Part shown: piece after piece, positions 18,310 through 27,500 of the stretch | Numbering within the stretch: position 1 is the stretch's first letter | Layout of the letters: the number at the start of each line of letters is the position of its first letter | From: Pseudomonas laurentiana | Lineage (GTDB): Bacteria > Pseudomonadota > Gammaproteobacteria > Pseudomonadales > Pseudomonadaceae | Direction of reading: 5' to 3' | NCBI RefSeq assembly: GCF_014648275.1 | Contig: NZ_BMQU01000020.1 | Location: forward strand, 17,153 to 81,152 | Length of the DNA stretch: 64,000 nucleotides | Notes under the pieces: generated by a model | What the model was told of the DNA's origin: nothing | The model's input: the letters and a program-made list of their open reading frames with translations, nothing else | Database searches by the model: none | Made by a program: the position numbers and the translations under genes

Positions 18310-18878
18310 CAGGCGTGCCCCGCCTGGCTGGTCAACAGGCTGAGGTTGATCCCCAGGCTGGCTGCTGCCGCTTCAAGGCGCAGGTCGCTGGTCAGGCCAA
18401 AGATGATCTCGGGGTCGAACGGGCAGTTGAGCCAGGCGTTATCCGCGAGTTCGGCTTCAAGCTGCCCGGCTTCCCAGCCAGCATAGCCAAGGGTAATCAG
18501 GCTGTTTTCCGGGCCCGTGCCATCGGCGATGGCGAACAATACGTCCTGCGACGTGGACAGCGACAAGCCTTCAAGCTCGATGGTTGCCTGATAGGTCGGG
18601 CCACGGCTGTGGAGTACGAAACCACGGTCGGTCTGTACCGGGCCGCCCATGTAGATCGGTATCTGCAAACAGCGCGCATGCGGCTCGGCGTCCGGTCGCA
18701 GTTGCTCGAGGATATCGGCCAGGTTCAGCTCTTGTGGCCGGTTGACCACCAGTCCCATGGCGCCGCTCTCGTTGTGTTCGACGATGTAGGTCAAGGTCTG
18801 GGCAAAGTTCGGATCGGCCATGTGTGGCATGGCGATCAGAAACTGGTGCTTGAGGTAGCTCGGGGCGATGTTCTTCAT
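18309..18878 (-). CDS. algH: UPF0301 family protein AlgH (YqgE)
   Basis: Conserved UPF0301/YqgE-type protein, named AlgH from an alginate-regulation phenotype in P. aeruginosa; its molecular function is unsettled. The ATG at 18878 (MKNIAPSYLKHQFLIAMP) gives 189 residues, matching the family. The frame is open for 76 codons further upstream but that part overlaps the tonB end and lacks homology. Conserved parts include GAMGLVVNRP and YAGWEAGQLE. It is coupled to ruvX by a 1-bp overlap. Confidence 0.93.
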   Translation of the reverse strand: MKNIAPSYLKHQFLIAMPHMADPNFAQTLTYIVEHNESGAMGLVVNRPQELNLADILEQLRPDAEPHARCLQIPIYMGGPVQTDRGFVLHSRGPTYQATIELEGLSLSTSQDVLFAIADGTGPENSLITLGYAGWEAGQLEAELADNAWLNCPFDPEIIFGLTSDLRLEAAAASLGINLSLLTSQAGHA

Positions 18879-18930
18879 GACCCTTAGTGTGGCGTTGAGG
18901 CGCCCTACTGACAAGCCTGAGGCACGCCCT

Positions 18931-19836
18931 TTAATTGCTCGAAAGTCGGTCGCCGCGAGCGAAGCGCCAGGTGCGGATGATCTCCAGCCGGTCGATGTCG
19001 GCAAGATCCCCGGTGAAAGGCGCAAATGGCGCCGCCAGGCGCACGATACGCTGTGCCGCCTGATCGAGCAGCGGTTGCCCGGACGACTCCAGCACCAACA
19101 CCTCATAGAGCGAGCCGTCGCGGTTTATCGATACCATCAGGCGCAGGTTGCCGTAGATCTGCTGGCGGCGCGCTTCGTCGGGGTAATTGAGGTTACCGAT
19201 ACGTTCGACCTTCTTGCGCCATTCCTCTTTGTACCAGGCACCCTTGTCACGCATGGTCGAGGCCGCGTTGAGCCGATGGATGCGTGGGCGTTTGGCGTAG
19301 GCCTGCTGTTCATGGGCCAGTTCGGCCTCAAGGCTGGCGATCTGGCTGGACAGTTCCGAACTGTCGAATTCCGGAGCCGCGACCTTCGGTTTTGGTTGCG
19401 GTTTGACTTCCTTGGGCCGGGTTTCGACTTTGTGCGGTTTGGCGGCCTGGGTGGTCAGCACGGCCTTGGGCGGAGTCGGCTGCGCTGGCACTTCCTGTCG
19501 TGCGGCAGGCGGTGGCGTTACCTTGTTTATCTTGCTGTCCTGGAAGGGCGCCAGTTCAGTGGTCTTGGGCACCGCTTTCTTGTCCAGGGTGCCGCTGCCT
19601 TTCTGGTTATCCTGAGCCAGGAAGTCCGCTTTCTTCGGCGGTGCTTCGCTCTTGAATGTGGCGAGGGTAATTTCCAGGGTCCGACGAATTTCCTCAGGCT
19701 TGGCAAAGGTAAAACTCAGGCCCAGGATCAGCGCCAAGTGCAGCAGCGCCGCCAGAAACAGGGTAAAGCCAAGCCGGTCCGCCGGGCGAACGCGGGGCGG
19801 GGCAAGGTCGGCGGGAATGTCGGCGGGAAGCGTCAT
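18931..19836 (-). CDS. energy transducer TonB family protein (TonB3-like)
   Basis: TonB-type protein linking the ExbBD proton-motor to outer-membrane receptors. The 301 residues contain a membrane helix at about 22-42 (LGFTLFLAALLHLALILGLS), a Pro/Lys-rich periplasmic spacer (about 60-165), a predicted helix rich in Glu/Gln, and a C-terminal TonB fold with the motif YPDEARRQQIYG. Its place between algH and gshB-pilG matches tonB3 of P. aeruginosa, which affects twitching motility. That functional link is inferred from position. Confidence 0.9.
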   Translation of the reverse strand: MTLPADIPADLAPPRVRPADRLGFTLFLAALLHLALILGLSFTFAKPEEIRRTLEITLATFKSEAPPKKADFLAQDNQKGSGTLDKKAVPKTTELAPFQDSKINKVTPPPAARQEVPAQPTPPKAVLTTQAAKPHKVETRPKEVKPQPKPKVAAPEFDSSELSSQIASLEAELAHEQQAYAKRPRIHRLNAASTMRDKGAWYKEEWRKKVERIGNLNYPDEARRQQIYGNLRLMVSINRDGSLYEVLVLESSGQPLLDQAAQRIVRLAAPFAPFTGDLADIDRLEIIRTWRFARGDRLSSN

Positions 19837-19936
19837 GGGTTATCCAGCAGCCGGGGTGAAACCGGCACAGCGGGCGGCCAGGTCAAAAAAGGACCGGCAT
19901 CATAACCCACTCTGCGCAGTTTCCCTGCCTCGACTG

Positions 19937-20890
19937 TCAGCGTGCCTTGAGCTTGCGATCAATGGCGTCCATCAACTGCACAGCAATACGGGTACCGAAG
20001 GCGTTGTCGATTTCACGGATGCAGGTCGGGCTGGTCACGTTGATTTCGGTCAGGTGCTCACCGATCACGTCCAGGCCGACGAACAGCAGGCCCTTTTCCC
20101 GCAGGGTTGGGCCGACCTGTTCGGCGATCCAGCGGTCACGCTCGGTCAACTCACGGGCTTCGCCACGTCCGCCGGCAGCCAGGTTGCCACGGGTTTCACC
20201 GCTGGCCGGGATCCGGGCCAGGCAGTAGGGCACAGGCTCGCCGTCGATCATCAGGATACGTTTGTCGCCATCCTTGATGGCCGGCAGGTAGGCTTGTGCC
20301 ATGATCTGCTGGGTGCCATGGGCCGTCAGCGTTTCAAGGATCACCGACAGGTTGGGGTCGCCTACGCGGTGGCGGAAGATTGATGCGCCGCCCATGCCGT
20401 CCAGCGGCTTGAGGATGACATCGCCGTGCTCGGTGGCGAACTCGCGCAGGATATCCGGACGACGGCTGACCACGGTCGCAGGCGTGCAGTGCGGGAACAG
20501 GGTGGCGAACAGCTTTTCATTGCAGTCACGCAGGCTCTGCGGACGGTTGACCACCAGTACGCCAGCGGCTTCGGCCTGTTCCAGCAGGTAGGTGCTGTAG
20601 ACGAACTCCATGTCGAAGGGCGGATCCTTGCGCATCAGGATGACGTCCAGGTCGCTCAGGGCGCCGTCGGTTTCCGCCTCCAGGTCGAACCAATGCTCGG
20701 GGTCGGCAACTACGCGCAGCGGCCGCATCCGGGCCCGGGCCTGGCCCTCGCGTTGATAAAGATCCTGCTGCTCCATGTAGAACAGCGACCAGCCGCGTTC
20801 CTGAGCGGCCAGCAGCATGGCCAGCGAGCTGTCCTTCTTGTAGGAGATGCGCGCAATGGGGTCCATGACAATCCCGAGGCGAACGCTCAT
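19937..20890 (-). CDS. gshB: glutathione synthetase GshB
   Basis: ATP-grasp enzyme joining gamma-glutamylcysteine and glycine to make glutathione. The protein has 317 residues. It begins MSVRLGIVMDPIARISYKKD and carries LKPLDGMGGASIFR and the C-terminal INVTSPTCIREID with ATP/Mg ligands. It is divergent from pilG across a 201-bp gap that must hold both promoters. No unusual features. Confidence 0.97.
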   Translation of the reverse strand: MSVRLGIVMDPIARISYKKDSSLAMLLAAQERGWSLFYMEQQDLYQREGQARARMRPLRVVADPEHWFDLEAETDGALSDLDVILMRKDPPFDMEFVYSTYLLEQAEAAGVLVVNRPQSLRDCNEKLFATLFPHCTPATVVSRRPDILREFATEHGDVILKPLDGMGGASIFRHRVGDPNLSVILETLTAHGTQQIMAQAYLPAIKDGDKRILMIDGEPVPYCLARIPASGETRGNLAAGGRGEARELTERDRWIAEQVGPTLREKGLLFVGLDVIGEHLTEINVTSPTCIREIDNAFGTRIAVQLMDAIDRKLKAR

Positions 20891-21091
20891 GGGGTATATC
20901 CTCTCGGCGGCAAGAGGCCGCAGTGGCTCAAATGAAAAGTGGCGTCAGGGTGGCGCCGGCGGCGCTGGCGGTCAAGCAGAAAACGCAACGCGGGCGGCCC
21001 CGGCGCAGGCTGATGGAATGCACCTTGAGAGTGTGCTAAAAAGGCCTGGCATGTGGCCTGCACGGCCCTTCCAGGCGATGGTAGAGCAATT

Positions 21092-21502
21092 ATGGGACAG
21101 CCCGAAGCGGCATTGAAGGTGATGGTCATCGACGACTCGAAGACGATTCGTCGTACCGCGCAGATGCTGCTCGGCGAAGCCGGTTGCACCGTTATTACCG
21201 CCACAGACGGTTTTGATGCCTTGGCCAAGATCGTCGACCACCGTCCCGACATCATTTTTGTCGATGTGTTGATGCCGCGCCTGGACGGTTACCAGACCTG
21301 CGCAGTGATCAAGCACAACAGTATCTTCAAGGACACGCCGGTGGTCATGCTGTCATCCCGTGACGGGCTGTTCGACAAGGCCCGTGGCCGGGCTGTCGGG
21401 TCTGATCAATTTTTGACCAAGCCTTTCAGCAAGGAAGAACTGCTGGAGGCGATCAAGGCGCATGTGCCGGGTTTCGCCGCAGAAGCACAACACGCACCCT
21501 GA
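21092..21502 (+). CDS. pilG: twitching motility response regulator PilG
   Basis: Single-domain CheY-like receiver of the Pil-Chp pathway, needed for type IV pilus extension and cAMP signalling in P. aeruginosa. The start at 21092 (MGQPEAALKVMVIDDSK) gives 136 residues, close to the 135 of the P. aeruginosa protein; an upstream in-frame ATG at 21053 only adds unmatched residues. The acidic pair is in VIDDSK, the phospho-acceptor Asp in FVDVLMPRLDG, and the late Lys in TKPFSKEEL. It is the first gene of the cluster. Confidence 0.95.
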   Translation: MGQPEAALKVMVIDDSKTIRRTAQMLLGEAGCTVITATDGFDALAKIVDHRPDIIFVDVLMPRLDGYQTCAVIKHNSIFKDTPVVMLSSRDGLFDKARGRAVGSDQFLTKPFSKEELLEAIKAHVPGFAAEAQHAP

Positions 21503-21547
21503 TGCTGCGCGCGTGGCGCGGCATCCTTTCCTTCGATGGGGAATAGC

Positions 21548-21913
21548 ATGGCCCGAGTTCTGATCGTCGATGATTCGCCGACTGAAATGTACAAACTGAC
21601 CGGAATGCTCGAAAAACACGGGCATCAGGTGCTCAAGGCTGAAAACGGCGCCGATGGTGTGGCACTGGCGCGCCAGGAAAAACCCGATGCGGTATTGATG
21701 GACATCGTCATGCCTGGCATGAACGGCTTCCAGGCCACCCGCCAACTGAGCAAGGACCCTGAGACCAGTGGTATCCCGGTGATCATCGTCACCACCAAGG
21801 ATCAGGAAACCGACAAGGTCTGGGGCACGCGTCAGGGCGCCCGCGATTACCTGACCAAGCCGGTTGATGAGCAAACCCTGATCAAGACCCTCGACGGCGT
21901 ACTCAAGGGTTGA
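21548..21913 (+). CDS. pilH: twitching motility response regulator PilH
   Basis: Second CheY-like receiver of the Pil-Chp system, linked to pilus retraction and to phosphate-sink behaviour. The ATG at 21548 (MARVLIVDDSPTEMYKL) gives 121 residues, the length of PilH in P. aeruginosa; a start 12 bp upstream is less likely. Phospho-acceptor Asp is in VLMDIVMPGMNG and the conserved Lys in YLTKPVDEQTL. It follows pilG by 45 bp and adjoins pilI. Confidence 0.95.
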   Translation: MARVLIVDDSPTEMYKLTGMLEKHGHQVLKAENGADGVALARQEKPDAVLMDIVMPGMNGFQATRQLSKDPETSGIPVIIVTTKDQETDKVWGTRQGARDYLTKPVDEQTLIKTLDGVLKG

Positions 21914-21924
21914 CCACCAGGCCC

Positions 21925-22464
21925 ATGGGCGAGTCGCTGACAGCATTTGAACTGCTGTTGGATATCGACCGTCGTTGCCGCCTGTTGGCGGCGGACCTGC
22001 CGTTGCAGGAAACTCGCCTGCAGAGCTGGAGCGGTATCGGCTTTCGCATTGCTGAGCAGTGGTTTGTCGCACCGATGCAGGAAGTCGCCGAGGTGCTTCA
22101 GGAACCTCGACTCAGCCGTATCCCCGGGGTCAAGCCATGGGTGCTTGGTGTAGCCAACCTGCGCGGTCGGCTGTTGCCGGTGATGGACCTGTGTGGGTAC
22201 TTCGGCCTTGCCCAGAGCGGTTTGCGCAAACAGCGTCGGGTACTGGTGCTGGATCACCAGGAGGTGTTCGCCGGACTGCTGGTCGACGAAGTCGCCGGTC
22301 TGCAGCATTTTCCCCTGCGCAGCCTGGACCTCTCGGTGCCATCGCCCCTGCTTGCCGGGGCCGGGCCCTTTGTTCAGGGGCACTTTCAACGTGAGCGTTG
22401 CTGGGGAATCTTCAGTCCGTTTGCCCTGGCGCAGGCTGCGGGCTTTCTCGATGTGGCGCTGTAA
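21925..22464 (+). CDS. pilI: CheW-like coupling protein PilI
   Basis: CheW-domain adaptor coupling PilJ to the kinase ChpA. The ATG at 21925 (MGESLTAFELLLDIDRRC) gives 179 residues and aligns in length with P. aeruginosa PilI; a TTG at 21910 overlapping the pilH stop is the alternative. Core motifs are GVANLRGRLLPVMDL and VFAGLLVDEVAG. It is tightly packed in the operon, with pilH ending 11 bp before this start. Confidence 0.92.
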   Translation: MGESLTAFELLLDIDRRCRLLAADLPLQETRLQSWSGIGFRIAEQWFVAPMQEVAEVLQEPRLSRIPGVKPWVLGVANLRGRLLPVMDLCGYFGLAQSGLRKQRRVLVLDHQEVFAGLLVDEVAGLQHFPLRSLDLSVPSPLLAGAGPFVQGHFQRERCWGIFSPFALAQAAGFLDVAL

Positions 22465-22479
22465 AGGAATGCCGAACCC

Positions 22480-24513
22480 GTGACCAAGACCTTTCCCTCG
22501 GTACAAGGCTCTCGCAGCAGCGCGCAGATTGCCGTGCTGTTCATCGTGCTGATCCTGTCGATCATCCTGTTGTTCGCCAATTTCGCCTACCTCAATACCC
22601 AGGCCAATTACGACAAGCAGTACATCGGGCATGCCGGCGAGTTGCGTGTGCTCTCCCAGCGCATTGCCAAAAACGCTACCGAAGCTGCTGCGGGCAAGGC
22701 CCGGGCCTTCAAGTTATTGAGTGATGCGCGCAATGACTTTGAGCAGCGTTGGGGCTACTTGAAGAAAGGCGACCGCTCCACGGGGCTGCCCTCGGCTCCA
22801 CCTGCCGTGCGCAGCGAAATGGACGCGGTGTTGAGCGATTGGGAAAACCTGCGCAAGAGCACCGACACGATCCTGGCCAGCGAGCAGACCGTATTGTCGC
22901 TGCATCAGGTGGCGGCGACCCTGTCCGAGACCGTGCCGCAGTTGCAGGTCGAATACGAGAAGGTGGTGGAGATCCTTCTCAAGAATGGCGCACCGGCCAG
23001 CCAGGTTGCGGTGGCCCAGCGCCAGGCGCTGTTGGCTGAGCGTATTCTGGGCTCGGTCAACACAGTGCTGGCAGGCGATGACACCTCCGTGCAGGCGGCC
23101 GATGCCTTTGGACGTGATGCAACGCGTTTTGGCCAGGTGCTGGAGGGCATGCTGGCGGGCAATCCGTCGATCCAACTGACTCGCGTTCAGGACCCCGATG
23201 CCCGCGCTCGCTTGAGTGAAATCGCCGAACTGTTCCAGTTTGTCGCCGGGTCCGTGGACGAAATTCTCGAAACCTCGCCGGAACTGTTCCGGGTGCGTGA
23301 AGCGGCCAGCAATATTTTCAACCTGTCGCAGACGTTGCTTGATGAAGCATCGCGTCTGGCCAATGGCTTTGAAAATCTGGCGGCTGGGCGCACCCTGGAT
23401 ACGGTTGGTGGTTATGCCCTGGGGCTGTTGGCACTGGCGTCGATCATCTTGATCGGCCTGGTGATGGTGCGTGAAACCCACCGCCAACTGCATGAGACGG
23501 CGGAAAAAAATGAACGCAACCAGCAGGCGATCATGCGCCTGCTGGATGAAATCGAGGACCTCGCCGATGGCGATCTGACTGTCACGGCGTCGGTCACCGA
23601 GGACTTTACCGGCGCGATTGCCGACTCGATCAATTACTCGATCGATCAGCTTCGCGACCTGGTCGCGACCATTAACCAAAGTGCCGAGGAAGTTGCCAGC
23701 GCCGTGCAGGATACCCAGACCACGGCCCGTCAGTTGGCCAAGGCCTCCGAGCATCAGGCTCAGCAGATCAGTGATGCGTCGATGGCGGTCGGTGACATGG
23801 CCGAATCGATCGACCGGGTTTCGACCCATGCCTATGAGTCGGCCAAAGTGGCTGAGCGGGCGGTGGCGATTGCCAACAAGGGCAACGAGGTGGTTCACAA
23901 CACCATCCACGGCATGGACAACATTCGCGAGCAGATTCAGGACACCGCCAAGCGCATCAAGCGTCTTGGTGAGTCCTCTCAGGAAATCGGCGACATTGTC
24001 AGCCTGATCGATGACATTGCCGATCAGACCAACATTCTCGCGCTCAATGCTGCCATTCAGGCGTCGATGGCCGGTGAGGCGGGACGTGGCTTTGCAGTGG
24101 TCGCCGATGAAGTACAACGTTTGGCCGAGCGCTCGTCTTCGGCAACGCGGCAAATCGAGGCGCTGGTGCGAGCGATTCAGGCCGATACCAACGAAGCCGT
24201 GATCTCCATGGAACAGACCACCGCCGAAGTCGTCCGTGGTGCACACCTGGCTCAGGATGCCGGGGTAGCGCTGGCGGAAATCGAAGGTGTGTCGCAGACC
24301 CTGGCCGAACTGATCCACAGCATCTCGGATGCCGCTCAGCTGCAGACTTCATCGGCGGGCCAGATCTCTCATACCATGGCGGTGATCCAACAGATTACCT
24401 CGCAAACCTCGTCCGGCTCGACTGCGACTGCCGACAGCATTGGCAATCTGGCCCGTATGGCCAGTGAAATGCGTCGTTCGGTGTCGGGCTTCACCTTGCC
24501 GCCGGCGCGCTGA
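22480..24513 (+). CDS. pilJ: type IV pilus methyl-accepting chemosensor PilJ (GTG start)
   Basis: Transmembrane receptor of the Pil-Chp pathway. The 677-residue protein starts at GTG with AAAGGA 11-12 nt upstream. It has an N-terminal membrane helix (about 22-40), a periplasmic helical sensor region, a second membrane helix at about 308-328, a HAMP-type linker and a cytoplasmic signalling hairpin with [20 protein letters not shown]. No pilK methyltransferase follows, although the coiled coil contains several Gln/Glu pairs of the type used for methylation. Confidence 0.95.
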   Translation: MTKTFPSVQGSRSSAQIAVLFIVLILSIILLFANFAYLNTQANYDKQYIGHAGELRVLSQRIAKNATEAAAGKARAFKLLSDARNDFEQRWGYLKKGDRSTGLPSAPPAVRSEMDAVLSDWENLRKSTDTILASEQTVLSLHQVAATLSETVPQLQVEYEKVVEILLKNGAPASQVAVAQRQALLAERILGSVNTVLAGDDTSVQAADAFGRDATRFGQVLEGMLAGNPSIQLTRVQDPDARARLSEIAELFQFVAGSVDEILETSPELFRVREAASNIFNLSQTLLDEASRLANGFENLAAGRTLDTVGGYALGLLALASIILIGLVMVRETHRQLHETAEKNERNQQAIMRLLDEIEDLADGDLTVTASVTEDFTGAIADSINYSIDQLRDLVATINQSAEEVASAVQDTQTTARQLAKASEHQAQQISDASMAVGDMAESIDRVSTHAYESAKVAERAVAIANKGNEVVHNTIHGMDNIREQIQDTAKRIKRLGESSQEIGDIVSLIDDIADQTNILALNAAIQASMAGEAGRGFAVVADEVQRLAERSSSATRQIEALVRAIQADTNEAVISMEQTTAEVVRGAHLAQDAGVALAEIEGVSQTLAELIHSISDAAQLQTSSAGQISHTMAVIQQITSQTSSGSTATADSIGNLARMASEMRRSVSGFTLPPAR

Positions 24514-24533
24514 CCCTGGCTACTGGAGGGCTT

Positions 24534-27500
24534 ATGGCTGATCGTCACGCTACTGTCGCCCTGGTCTGGGTCAATGCCGCCATTGCCGAGTGTCTGGGTT
24601 CTGCACGCAAGGCGTTGGAGCATTTCGCCGCGGAACCGGGGGATATCGAGGTTCTGGCCGATGTCATTGAGCCGCTGCATCAGGTCGTCGGTTGTTTGCA
24701 GATGCTTGAGCTGCAGGGTGCTGTGCTGTTGGCCGAGGAAGTGGAACAACTGGCCCTGGCGTTGCAGCAGCGACGTGTGGCCGCGCGTGGTGAAGCGCTC
24801 GGAGCGTTGTTTCGGGGCCTGGACCAGCTTCCGCTGTATCTGGAACGCTTGCGCAATGCCCGGCGGGACCTTCCGCTGGTACTCCTGCCGCTGCTCAACC
24901 CCTTGCGTACGGTTCGCGGTGCCGAGCCGTTGGTGCAAACCCCGTTGATCGATGTGTCGCCTGGCGAGCCTGAAGCCTCGGAGGGGCGCGGCAATCTGGA
25001 GTTGTCCCTGAGCGGGTTGCGCGACCGCTTGCAGGTCGGTTCGGACCGTGATGCCTTGCGCTCGGTGGTCGCCGCCGTCTGTGAGGACCTGCGATGGGCC
25101 AAGGAGCGCCTGGACCTTTTCGTGCGGGGCGACCGTCAACAGGTCGAAGAGCTAGAGGCGTTGCTGGCGCCCTTGCGGCAGACCGCCGATACCCTCGCGG
25201 TGCTCGGTTTTGGTCAGCCGCGGCGGGTCATCATCGATCAGGTGTCGGTCTTGCAGGGGCTGGCACGCGGGCAGCGCGCCCCGGACGATGCCGTGTTGAT
25301 GGACGTGGCAGGTGCATTGCTCTATGTCGAGGCAACGCTGGCCGGCATGGTCGGCTCGGTCGATTCGCCCGGCCAGGCCCAACCGCCGGGTGCTGATCTG
25401 GCCGAGGTGCATCAAGTCGTCTTCGATCAGTCGCATGGGGTGTTGCAGCAGGCCAAGGAGCTGATCGCCGATGCCCTGGAGGGCGGTTGGGAGCGTCAGC
25501 GACTGGAACCACTGCCGGCGTTGTTCACGCAGATTCGTGGCGCCCTGGCGATGCTTATGCTGCCACGTGCCGCGCGCTTGTTGCGCTACTGCAGCGACTA
25601 TGTCGAAACGCATCTGCTCGGTAGCGAACAGGTGCCGGCTGCCAGTGCCCTGGAGCCCTTTGCCGATGCGATCTGCAACCTTGAATGCTACCTGCAGTAC
25701 CTGAGCGCCGATCCTCAGGCGCAGGTGGAAACTTTTCTTGAACAGGCCGAGCGCAGCTTTGCAGCGCTGGGGTATGCGGCTGAGGCGTTGCGTGTTGAGG
25801 CTTCGGCGCCTGTCGAACCGGACGTCGTGGCGGTCGATGCCGAACTTCGCGAGGTGTTTCTCGAGGAGGCTGAGGAGGTTCTTCAGCAATTGCACGAACA
25901 TTGGGCTCAATGGCGCAGTGATACTCGCTTGCGCCCGGTGTTGGTCGAACTGCGGCGAGGCTTTCATACCCTCAAGGGCAGTGGGCGGATGGTGCATGCC
26001 CTGGTCGTGGCTGAACTGGCGTGGTCGGCAGAGCACCTGCTTAACCGCATGCTGGAAGGCCGGGTGGTTCCAAGCGAGCCTCTATTGGCCAGCCTGGAGC
26101 AGGCGCTGGCTTTGTTTCCAGCGTTGCTGGCCGAGTATGCGGAAGGCCGGCCACGGATGAACGAGGCGGTGGAGCAGTTGTCGCTGCGTTTGCATGCCTT
26201 GGCCATGAACGATGTACCGCAGGCCGAGAGTGCCGAAGTTATTGACCCGCAGTTGCTGGAGATTTTCCGCAATGAAGCGCAGGCCCATTTGGCCAGCCTT
26301 GATGCTTTTTTGCACAGCGCGGATGAGCAACTGCCGTTGTTGGTCAGCGACGACCTGCAGCGGGCCCTGCATACCCTCAAGGGCAGTGCGGCGATGGCGG
26401 GTGTTGTGCCAATCGCTGAGTTGGCGGCGGCCCTCGACCTGCTCGCTCGGGAGTACAAGGCCCATCAATTGGGCTTCGACCTGGACGAAATCTACCTGCT
26501 GCAAACCGCTGAACCCTTGTTGCACCGTGGCCTGGAACAGCTCGACAGCACGCCGTTGGCACCGATCACGGGAGCTGAATTGCTGATTGAACAGATCGAT
26601 CAGGTCGTGAAGGCCCGTCTGCATGCCTTGCTGGAAGCGCCCGATGCAGGCCAGCGAATCAAGCGTGCCCCGCAATTGATTGCCAGCTTCCTGGCGCAGG
26701 GCATGGACATATTGCTCGACGCTGAGTCGTTATTGCTGCGCTGGCGGGAACACCCCGAGCAGCGCCAGGAGCTGAGTGCCCTGCTCGATGAGTTGACGAC
26801 GCTGGGGCAGAGCGCACATCTGGCGGACCTGTGGCAGGTGGATGAACTCTGCGAAGCCTTGCTTGATCTCTACGGAGCTGTTGAGGAAAGCAGTGTTGTT
26901 GTCAGTCCACGCTTTTTCGAAGAGGCCCAGCATGCCCACGAGGCGTTGATTGGCATGCTCGACCAGATCGCGGCTGGCCAGGAAGTCCAGGCCAGCCCCG
27001 AGCGTCTGCACGCCCTGCGCGAACTGTTGGAAGATGGCCTGGATCCCGCCGCCATGGGCTTGGTTCGTACGAGCGGTGGGCAGTTGCAGGTACACGAGCT
27101 GGGCGAGGCTACTGCTGCGTTGGCCGAGCAATTGCCCGACGAAACGCTGGCGCAACTGTTCCTTGAAGAAGCCGAGGATATTCTGGAAGGGGCTGATAAG
27201 ACCCTCGCACGATGGACCCACGAGCCAGAGAACGGCGCCGCGTTGTCATCGCTGCAGCGCGACTTGCATACCCTTAAGGGCGGCGCCCAAATGGCAGCTG
27301 TCCCGGCGGTAGAGGAACTGGCCCAGGCCCTCGAAAGCTTCTATGAAGGGCTGGTGGATCGCCGCGTCAATGCATCGCCAGCGCTGTTTGAACTGCTGCG
27401 CAGCAGTCACACCGTACTGGCGCGGATGCTCGACCAGTTGCGACAGGGCAGGATGCCGGTATCGGTGGCCACAGCGCTCAGCGCGTTGCGCGAGTTCCGC

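Noticed and set aside
22714-24318. 534-codon minus-strand frame opposite pilJ
   Set aside because: Shadow; pilJ shows the invariant chemoreceptor hairpin.
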